DNA from: Ascaris suum
Lineage: Eukaryota; Nematoda; Chromadorea; Rhabditida; Ascarididae
Length of the DNA stretch: 64,000 bases
Direction: 5' to 3'
Assembly: GCA_013433145.1 (NCBI GenBank)
Contig: CM024186.1
Span: 6,700,001 to 6,764,000 of the forward strand
In this document: positions 48,501-60,100 of the stretch, one piece after another
How positions within the stretch are numbered: the stretch's first letter is position 1
Layout of the letters: every line of letters begins with the position of its first letter
Translations under genes and position numbers: made by a program
The notes under the pieces: model-generated
Told to the model about the DNA's origin: nothing
The model's input: the letters and a program-made list of their open reading frames with translations, nothing else
Databases searched by the model: none

Positions 48501-51014
48501 CTGCATTCTTACCGGCCCTGCACATCTCATCCTTTCCATCGAACCTGTACTTTCAATCGACGAATCAAAAAACATGACCAACATAAACAGAACTTCCCGA
48601 TGCGATAACCTTATTACAAGCAAATTAGGTAGCAGTTATGTGATTTCTTATAAAACGACTTCCTGCAGCATAGGATGAAGGATGATTCCCTAATTATTTG
48701 TCACCGTTTAAATGCACCATAACATTTGGTAACCGCGTTGTTTATAATACAAATGGTTAAGAGTGACCAAAGAATGAGCTGCTGCTCTTAAAGGTGCTGT
48801 ATTTCATGGCTTGCACTACCGTGGCGATGACTTGCTCCACCTTGTAATTCTGCCCCAAGAATCGATTACCTAGTGTGCCGGAAATTTCGATGCTAGATCA
48901 CTGCGTTGTTTTCTCATCAGGTATAAACCATAAAGGAAATTAACCCACACCTGTGTGAGATTATTTGAGAATGAAAAGTAGTTTATTTGAATATATCCGA
49001 AAATTATTTGAGAATGAAAAGTATATTATTTGAATATATCCGAAAAATAGATAATATATAAATTTATGTATAAAGAATCGAGTGAAAAACATAGCCGCAT
49101 AAAACTTTTTGATGATAAACAAAAAATAAATAAATTAGTACACACTATTATTCAATTAGCCTGAACCCATCACATATTAACATCGACAGAAACGAACACC
49201 ACAACCGCATTTCGACCTCACCCATTGGTTCGAAAATTAAATAGCACGAACGGAAATGAGTGGCTTGTTTTGTTGTTCCCCTAGCCCATTCCAGCTTGGA
49301 CAGGCTTCTTGGTATAATCTCCCTCCTCCCGACCTCTTCCCCACATTCTGCTATCTGAAAAAATTGCTCAAATGATCTAGTGATTTAAGGATGTTTTATC
49401 ATGCAGTACTTCTTGAGTGGTTCAATTCATTCATCAGGAGAAAAGCAAGGCGAAGTGAGGGTGGAAGATCAATTGGGAAGAATGAGAAAGTGGAAATCAA
49501 AGTCATAAAAATGGATCACGCCAGCCGAGTGACCACTTTTCTGTTCTTTTCAACAAATATTCTCAACAGCAGCAAAAAAAAAAATCCCCCACACTGCCTG
49601 TTTTCCACAACACCGAAACCCGCTATCGGTTAGTCGCCACACAATTCTATCAATACCAAGAATTCAGAGAGTGTCTCAAAATGCCTTTTTCTGCCCCAAA
49701 ACAATGAAGCTAGCACATCCCACTCTTCCCTCCCCTCACTTCCTCACATCTTCAGCGTTCCTGCTGAATACATTTTACTCAATCACATTTTTTGGTGAAA
49801 AACTGACTAACAAATATGACGCCTATACATGACGGTCGATATAGGTCGATATAACGCCTAAGCGCTAAAAAACAAACAACTGAGGAGAATATCAAAATCA
49901 GAAGAAAAAAATACAAACCAGTAATCACTTTATGAATAAAATTACAACTTCTCTAAACCTAAGCTAATTGTTCATCCACTTTTTAAATTTTAAATAAAAT
50001 GAGTTTTCTTTTTTTGAGTAAATCGATGACCGCCATTTATTAATAATCAATAGGAGAGTGAAACTCCGATAAATTTCCCTACAGCTGTTCGGTCCGATCC
50101 AATCCAATTCACTGACTGAACAGGACGAAAGTGTTTAGTAAAGAATGATACTGAATTATAGAGAAAGATATGAAGAGAAAAAATATTCTATGCAATAAAA
50201 ACAACTGAAGCGCTAAAAGCTAAACCGTAATAATTAATGACCAGATAATATATATCCAAATAAAATTGCATTATAGTACTCAAAAAATTAATTTAATGAA
50301 TAGGCGGCTCAATTTTTAAAACAATGCTAAACAAATTAAGCAACTCATCGATGATATTTTCAAAGTTATCCTTTCACTTTAGAATACTTTAAAGAAATAC
50401 TGATTTTAAAAAGATATCCTCACAAACGACTTTCCTCAATGGTTAAATTAAAGTGAAATTAATAAACACAAATCCCTATGAGTTTTCAATTGTCCCTTTT
50501 CAGAGGAATGAGTTCTAAAAAATTTACTCTCTCAATTCTTTTAATTTATTCCAAATCCACTCTTCTAATCCCTTCCTATTCTTCTGGTAGTAAAATAAAC
50601 AAATAAAAAAAATCTAGATCAATAGCGATTAACTGATCGAAACCAAGAAATACGCTATAATTTACATCAAAAAAAGTGGACAACGAAGACTGCATATGCA
50701 AATTAGATGTCTCCATATTTCAAAAAAAAAAAAACAAATCTGCTATCATCAAACATCACTAACCATAAAGTATAAACAAGAATCACTACTCCGTACTGTT
50801 ACTGCTTTATCTAACAATCAGTAAACTATGAGTGACGACTACTCTCCTATAAACATCATTTACTTTATTAAATAAATATTAGCAACACAAAAAAGTCACT
50901 CTAACTCTAGAACTTGCATATGCAATTTTCGTTTTTTATCCTTTCTATAGTTCCTTTCGTTTCATAGAGAAAAAAAAACAACTCACTATGACCTCTAATG
51001 GATATGATATTTCT
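45596..51014. other. No recognised gene; probable decayed repeats
   Basis: The part to about 48.7 kb is GC-richer and open in several frames on both strands (for example minus 46376-46729, 46916-47200 and 47423-47779), none of which I can assign. A possible LINE tail lies at 46.97-47.14 kb. A 45-bp tandem duplication built on TTATTTGAGAATGAAAAGTA lies at about 48962-49050. From 49 kb the plus strand becomes A-rich, consistent with the 3' flank of the minus-strand tomosyn gene. A minus-strand AATAAA at 50864-50869 may be its poly-A signal. Confidence 0.35.
46966..47138 (+). mobile_element. Possible LINE C-terminal fragment
   Basis: The plus-strand frame ILEQYEKALLRLYKKR continues into GSKTIWNKLPSMDTSMCN and stops at TGA. 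The IWNKLP motif with basic residues before it is typical of the C-terminal end of nematode LINE reverse transcriptases, and a comparable VWNKIP occurs in the LINE at 56.6 kb. No other RT block was found nearby. Confidence 0.35.
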
Positions 51015-54000
51015 CTAAAAATTATACCACTTTTTCTTCTCATATTTTTCCACAAGTTTTCCGGTTCGTTGTGAGAGCGTCATGGCGTTATCTTTTAAAC
51101 GTTCTGTTGCATCAACTGTTGCACCCAATTTTTCGCTACGCTCATGAAGCGCCTGAAAATAAAATATCTTTCAACGTTATTTTAAATGAATTCCATATAC
51201 CATGACCGTCTTCGCTAAAAATAATAAAGTTTCCACGACAATTTTATATAAACGACTTTGCTGCAAACAAGAATATTCGTCTATCTCAATGGAACTTTCA
51301 CATATAGAAGAAATATATCCCCTTTACCACTTCAACATATTCCTTAAGTGAAGCGCAAAATTTCACGAAATGTGCTCGTGAAATCACTTTCAATGTCTCT
51401 ACGATATGCTTATTAGGTTTACCAGGCTATTTCACTGAATCCATAAGTTCATTAGGTCAGAAAAATTTAAACAACTTCTGCCTAAGGCGCGTTCACGATG
51501 CTTATGACAAGAGGAATGGCACCAACAGACTACAGCGCTAAAGGGCAAACCTCCAGCGATAGTAATGCATTTAACTGAAACATCTCTGGATTAAACATAA
51601 ATTGCGGCAAGTAATTTTCCAATCATTTTTATCCTCCCCCCTTCCATTATGAAAATTTGAAAAAACCCGAAGTCTACGGCGTAAGTGCTCATCCTTGTAC
51701 TCAAATAAATCGAACAGACATCATACATGCACATCGATACAAACAACCACGATAATCTTCTCTGAAATATCAAAACAAACAAATTAAAGAAATATTCAGA
51801 TAAAAATAGTACATTTGAATTTTTAAATAAAAAGAAAAGAAATAAATGCGTCCCATAACTATTCCAATGTATACATGTGCAATTTGAACAAAAATAAATC
51901 TATATATGGGCGAAAAAAAACAAATATTGTAAGTGATAATAATAAAAATAATATTTGATAATAAATGGTCAATGAATAGAAAGAAAAAAATTGTGCGCTC
52001 ATGCTTTTGTTTGACTGTCAAGCTTACTTGTACGTTCACTGTTATACAATTCGGATGTCCACTTCTCCACAACACTCTTCGCTATAATTCACGCGAGACG
52101 ATTTAAATATAAAAAAGACCACAATGAAAAATTCTTTCTCCCTAAAATTTTTCTAGAATCTCAGAATCATAGAATCCTGGAATCCTAGGATCTCCCTAGA
52201 ACCTCCCTAAATGATAAGTCATCACGAATTAAACCCCTCAATGTGGCTTCCATAAAAATATTTCGCCAAAAGGCACTTTTCGACATGCATAGGCCGCCAT
52301 TTTGTTGCATTTGGTGCAGTGAGCAGGCACAGTTGAAATGGAATACCTCTGTTCTCAGATTTCGTACGTAACGCGACAGGGTGTTTACTGATCATTAAAA
52401 TAGTAAATAATACTAGCTGTTTTCATTTCTCATAGCAAGAATGTCATCAGCAAAAAAAATCACGAACAGACGATCTCCGAGATCCTATTAACTCTCATTT
52501 GAAATGGCAGATGTTGAAGCGGAAATAAATCCCTCGAGATGAAAACTTTTAAAGACCTAAGGAATTCTGTTCACGATAACTCGATATTTGCTACTATTAT
52601 GCTTAATTTCCGAGAAACTAACCTGAAGAGCGAGATTAGCAGCTTGCCCAGCAGAAACGCACGTGATGTGGCTTGTTCGAGGCTTGCCGATGGACCAGGA
52701 ATCGTCTTCGCAATGGAACGCATCCCACTACCCGATGTTGTATTCGAATTTTTGTCCACAACTAAAATTCCAAATTTGTGATCCTTGAGGAAAGCGAGAA
52801 CTATTATAAATTAAGGACTTATCAACAAAAAATCCAGTACTTATGCCGATCGAATATCCGTGCACAGCATATTATATGCAGGCATTTAGCCCGATAATAT
52901 CCGTATATCGATATACAGTATCCGCATACGCGAGGAACGGATCACGGCCACTATTTTCACAGAAATAATACTACGCAGCTCCTAGTGGCGCGCGCAATTT
53001 TATCACCACGAATGTTTCCCCCTCTATATGTAGTGCACATCACTAACATAAAACGTGAAGACTTTCTATCATGAACAGATCATACTACAATGTAGCATAA
53101 ATCGCGTAAAATTTCACATAGAAAGTAATACAATGCACATTTGCTCTTGATGGAATAAAAATGTACCAACTGTAAGAAAAATTTCGAAGGAATATTTCGC
53201 AGGCAATTCCATCCAACTACTGCAGATTTTTAGGCACATCGCAGGATGTTTGATTTCCTCGTCACACAATAGAAAAAAGAATTTTCAAAAATTTTCGAAA
53301 ATGCAAAATTTTTCTCACTTAATTCAAAACTTCTTCTTTTCGGATAACTCAAACAAAACTATTTCCAGCTATTCCAACTCTAAACTTCCAATCCGGGCAT
53401 TTCAAAATGTTCACTAGTAAACGACCAACTAATGTGAGGAACATATTTCCTTTAAAAAATAATAAACTTTTATGAAAAACATTCAGCCGGAAAAAAAAAC
53501 TCCGAAAAAAAACGAACAAAGAGAAGTACAACTATGCGTAACTCAAATAAGAAATATCAGCCTTAATATGCCTAAAGTTCAAAATATAAAACCAACATAT
53601 AGAGTCCAAATCGATACTCTCCTTCTGGCTAAATAAAGTTGAGACACCCTTTAGGAAAGAACTCCTTGGTGGCTCAGGCATATCGACTGGCACGAATAAG
53701 TCGCCATACAATCACGCACTTGCCCGGCCAACTCGGAGCACACCGTAAACTTTTGCACCTGAAATAATTAATGACTTCAAATGTCTTCGATAATATCACA
53801 TAGAAATGCAACACAATAACAATAAAATAGTGACCCCTTTTACATAAAATACCTTTCTTTGAGCACATTTCGTTTCGTTATGTTTATTTCGTTATGAAAT
53901 ATTTCATTTCGTTATGAATGAAATATTGTTTATTGGGTTGACAAAGCATTATATTCAAAGCACATACTGAAACACGACCACAATTGCGAGCACATTTCGT

Positions 54001-54105
54001 TATGAATGAAATATTGTTTATTGGGTTGACAAAGCATTATATTCTTTGAGCAACCACAATATTCAAAGCATGAGGCCGTTTATTGGGTTGACAAAGCATA
54101 AAGCC

Positions 54106-54187
<82 letters not shown>

Positions 54188-57100
54188 CAGCTCTGCTGTC
54201 ATATATAGGCAGTTTCTCGTCGCTCCATGCAGCTTTCATCAGAGGAAATTCATTACTCGCTGGGAACGACTCGTACTATTCAAATGAAGATTTCCATAAA
54301 GCCATCCGACAAGCATTAAAAAGAAAAAAAAAACGGAAAACAGACATTAATTTACATAACAAAAATTGAACCCAATGGTTTGCCCACGGGAGTCAAAACC
54401 ATCGTTACTGCCAGCTAGCAACTGCGTACAATGGGCCCATTCTCCTGTTCATGCCTTCCAGAATTACAGCACAAGGTAATCCATAAAAAGATATTTAACA
54501 GATAGAGAATTACCTCAGATGGTGTGGCTGCATAGATACCAAGACCGTGCTCAGAAAACGATGTCTTTTGGCACATACTGAAACACGACCACAATTGCGA
54601 GCACATTTCGTTATGAATGAAATAATAAAGAAGAGAATATTGAACGTTAAATTCGTGAGAAAAAAAAACTCATTTTCAAAATGAGTTTTGAAGTAGAAAA
54701 TGTTCCGGAGAAAAATTAGCTGATAGCTAAAATTTTGAATATCAAGTTAACATTCATAATGAGAGAATTTCACAAAAAACTTCGATAACAAGTATGCCAT
54801 ATCATGACTAAATAAATCTTAGTGAAAAAGTAACTCGAGCATTAGTATTTAAAGATAGGAAAATTAATTACTAACTTTTTTCTCTCTTTCGTAAATTGTA
54901 ATGCCCATCATATCAATTGCCAAAGTGGTATCTAAGTTGACAGGAAAACTGAAAATTTTTTTTCCCGAAAATGTTGAAAAAATATTCAGTTACAAATTAC
55001 TGTGTTCGAAATTTACATTACTTTCAACCAAAATTCCCATCCTTTCTTATAAACGATTTTATTAGCAACCTGTAGATGTGAGAAATATTTATAACGAAAA
55101 TTTTCACTGATCAGACCGGAGCATATTTGTTGGCACTGAGCTCCGTCCACAATTACAAACTTTATCAACTTATTGAAAACATTCATTCTATCAAAAAAAC
55201 GGACTAAATTTTCCGCATATAAAAAAACTCAGCATTCATAAACCATTAATGCCAAGTTTTGAGTATAAAACTCCAAATTATGGAAAAATAAAAACACAAC
55301 AAATAGGAATGAAATATCATTAAATACAACTAAAAACAACATATTCCATATAATCTCCAACACATATCGTCCGTGTTTTCTTGACTGTGCATTAATTAAT
55401 GAAAGATGAAAGTATTCGCTTACATGCGAAAATTACGCATGAATTAACGAAAATATTCGCTTACCTGTGAAAACTCGTCCTCCTTTGAACATTCGGATGC
55501 GTTCGAAAAAGACGGCGAAAGATTGCCTTTAGTGACCACCTTATTCATAATCGACCTTTCCGCACCGTTATTGCTACATGTTGCTTTATTTTCATCCTAA
55601 AAATACAATGCCACCCACGAATATGCAAACATTTGAATGCCTTGAACGAAAATTTTCGCTCTTCCTTTTTCTATAGGGACGAAAATCCTCCTATAAAACC
55701 GACGACTCTAAATATATTTCGATATCGTCAGGATTGTAGATGTATCTTCGACAAAAATTACCAATCACTCACTACAAACCGGATATTTTCTCGACGAGCT
55801 GAAAAACCTAAAGCCACCTTCAAAAAATACGAAAAAAAAAGTTGTTTAAAGACAAATTCTTCATAGCTGAAAATAAAACAACTCATCGAAAACAACAACA
55901 ACAACAATAATAATAAAAAGAAGAAATATAAAAGCAGCTCAATAAAAAATTCAATTATTCATGAAAAAAATCCTGCAAAAAAATTAAACCTTTATATCGC
56001 GAAAACTTTCAGAAGCTGCCGATAGTAAACAAAACGATTGATCGGAAATGCCGTGTAGAGAAATTGTCCTTTAAGTCGAAAAATAGAACCTTGAAAAAAA
56101 AACGTTTAAAAAATATATGAATTTCTAAACAAAGAAATCAAATCTTTTTGAGATGTAATTTCTAATATAATCAACGAAAAATTACGAATAAATTCGCATA
56201 AATATCTCCATAAATGATAGAAATATGAATAAAATAAACGGCCATTTCCTTTCATATTTCAAAATTGTAACATCGATTAACTAAATCTTAAAATATATTT
56301 TGCAATTCTTTTATCCAATTTAATATAAAAGAATTTTCTCATTATTCAAACTACCTATGAAATTCATTCCAACTAAATCGTTTCAACAATAACTTACTAC
56401 ATTAATCTATGAACAAATCTCATTATCATTGTAAAATTTTCATTTCGCAAGCAAAATAAAAAAACATTCAAAAAAACATAAAATCAAATAAAACGAAAGC
56501 AATAAAGCATGTGCTCACAACAATCTAAAAATTAACGTCAATTAAACATAAATTTATAGATTTTCCCCCAGATTGAAATGCTTTAAGTGGCACTACGAAT
56601 GCAAAGACACTACAGGCATTGGTAGCAATATCAATAGGAATTTTGTTCCACACTCTAACGACCCATCTCAAAAACGAAACCAATTATGTAAACTCTGAAT
56701 CCATGGCTGAGACTCATAGAAACAATTAAAAAGCTATGATATCATATCGATCAGAACATGAGAATAAAAAATAAAATATCATATCCGAGAAATCTGTCAA
56801 TAACTTTTAAAAACACAACGGGAGGATGTTCAATATAACTCAGTGAATATAACGTACTTTCCGATATGTTCATTTCCGATTCCAAAAATGATGAGTAAAT
56901 TGGATAACCATATTCAAAGAGTAGAGCGGAAATAAGCAATGAATGTGCAATATAACTCTAGTGAATTGCTCATTGAATGCAATTGCCACCCTAAATGCTC
57001 TAAATTTCAACGATTCATAATGAGTTTTCCAATGCAAAGATTCATCAACGAGCATTCCCAAATTCTGGATGCCACTTATGAATGGGATTAAAATCTCGGA

Positions 57101-60100
57101 GATCCGTAAAAGAAATTAATGCTTCAGATCAATATGACACAAACAATATTCTTTGCTAATTAAGATCCCATTGCTAGACGTTCGACTATTTCGCGATATG
57201 ACCTCAATTCATACTGAAGCTTCCAAAAATCTGAAGAAGGATCATTGATCGCTCTATGAACCTTCAAATGACGAGTACTAAGCTTACCGGTATTGGTTAA
57301 GCCATCTATGACGTCAATCGCATACACTGAAAATAAGATGACGCCCAATACGCTAGCTTTTCGAGCGCCATTTGCTGTACCACAGAATCGGGAAAGACCA
57401 TTAACTTTAATTCGAAAATTTCGACCACTTATTTAAAAACTTTAATTTGGAACAATCTAATTTAGAAACTTCCTCATTATATCCTAAGAGGACAACTTAA
57501 ATGAAAAATTTTCATAGTTAACAGTACACCAAATACCTCCGCATAATCCACATAAACAACATCCGCTTGAGTTCGATCATCCAAAGTCGTGACCCGATCA
57601 TTTCAATTGATCAACACTTGAGAAACCATTGATTTTCCATTTAAAAAATCAAATTAATTTAGGCTGAATAAAATGTTTTGAATTAAACGATTACAAGCCG
57701 AATTCCGAACGACCACCTTTATGAGTCTGTACATCGATAATGTTCAGGGAGTAGATCAGTACTTGAACATTTCATTTGAAGGCTGCTTGATGAGCAAATC
57801 AGACAGAGATCACTGCAGTCTTCCACGGAAAAGGAATTGAGAAAGTTCTAGGCGGTATAAAAGCACCGTCATAGAATCGATTCATAAAAAAAAAGAAGGT
57901 AAGCCGTCACCTGTCATCAAGAGATCTTTGCGTATTTATCGCAGACGTTCATTCAATCATTTCAACATTTTTTCAATGATTTTCCTACTACCTGGCTAAA
58001 CCCCTTGTAACGACAGCTAAGATTTCCCCTTCCTTAACCAAGATAGACAGATATGAAGGTATAGAATTTTTCTGTAAACGAGACGTTTTGCGAGGGAGAT
58101 AACATGAACTAACTTGAACTACAATCGACGTTCAATACTGATTCAATGCCCAAATCCTATATCTTAGTCACATAAGGAGATCATCATATCAGTACACTAG
58201 CAATTTCCGGTTGCATAATCATAAAACCGTTTCATAAACGAAGATTCATTGATAATAATAACATAGTGAAATGGACAGAACAATTCTCACTGATCGAAAA
58301 TGACGTTCCAATAAAAAAAAAACATCTCAGTTTCTACCTAGGCTGTTCGTAAGCAGATAATCGACTATAATAGCCTCATATACACCAACAATTAAAAGAT
58401 TAAAAAACCTATTCTCCAAGAGGAAATTATCCCAATGATTTGTAGTAAATGGAAAGGTTTTAACGAGTCCACCAAAACACTAAAATCATCAATAATGCTA
58501 AGTCTATAGCGCATTAACAACCGATACGGTCAAAAGGCCTAGTAATTCCAGCAACTTTTTACCTAGGAGCACAATAGACGCCCACCAAAGAATATCTAGG
58601 AAATTAAATTAAAATAAAAAAGAATATCTGGGAAATTAAATTAAAATAGAAAACAATATTAAGGAAATTAAATAAACGCAAACAATCATAGAATCCATTT
58701 AAAAAATCTCAAGATTCAATTAAAGAAAAAGCCGAAATAATTTTCGATGGGAATTGCAACTCTTTTGGAGTGATAAAGAGGAAATTGGATACTACGAAAA
58801 GAAATTTGAAAAATCGCCGTAATCATTTTCGAGCTATACCATAGTTATAGTTCTACTTTTAAAAAAATTCATCTCAAGCCATTTTAATAATCATTAATAT
58901 ATTTGAAAATTATTCGTCGAAATTTTAAAAAAAAATCTTTACAAATAACTCAAAAAACAAGAAAGAAAAAACAAAAAACAAAGAAAAAAACAAAATATTA
59001 CGAGAAACTTCCACGGCAAAAAAAAAAATTCCACGATTACCTCAAGCTTCTCCTCCATTTTTTAAAAACATTTTTCCCTTATAAATCAAACAAATTGAAT
59101 TAATTACTATTTCTTTGACTTACAATTTGCAATGAATATTATCGAAGAATTTTTTAGACCTACTTCGAAATCATCGTCTAACTTCTCAGAATTACAAAAG
59201 GGAAAATTTTAAAAAATATTCGGTCAGAAACCTTCCACGAAATTTTTTAGGCGCTCTCGCAACTCTCCCACTTACCCTCGCCAAATCCTCTGCCCACTTC
59301 TTCCTTCCGCTTGCATAGATGAGAGGGAGGGAAGGAGGGAGGGAGTGAGGAAAAGAGGGAGAGAGTGAGTGAGGGAGGAAGGAAGGGGGAAATGGAGGGA
59401 AATAGGTTGGTAAGGAATATCGATCAGATGCGAACAAAAGAAGGGATGGCGCATTTAGTCCATAAAGGTTGAGTCAAACAAAAAATGTGGATGAAACGAA
59501 TAACAAATGGTTGCATTCAGGCTAGGATATAAAGAACAATTTCCGGTTCCGGAATCTTAATAATCTCCGGTCAACTCTACACTACGAGAGATTAATATAG
59601 ATAAATTGGCCCGTAATCCCCATAATAATTCGGCTTAGAAATTTGCCTATCACTGGCAAAATTCTAATCCTATTGCCGTTCATTGCCAATTATTTCAGCA
59701 ATAAAGGAACGTGATCATTGTTTCTTTGCATCAACTTGGACATTTGCCAGTTACATTAGGCAGATCATAAAATATATTCGATCCTTCTTTTTCTTGAAAT
59801 CACGATCGCCAGTCGCCGATTGGTTTCTCTTTTTTTTTTTTAAACTGGTATTCAAACCTTCCGGGTTAAACCTTATCTAAGGTTGGCTGATTAAAACAAA
59901 TAAAACTGCTGTGTGCGATTAAAATTTTTTAAAACTTTTCCATCATCCTCTAGATTAAAACAAAATGACCACAAACCAAAAAAAAATTGACTACTAACCA
60001 GAAGAAAAACTGACCACTAACCAAAAAAACTGACCACTAACTCAAAAAAACTATAAAAAATTCAAATGATAAAAGCGCCCCAACTGTTAACATAATATAC

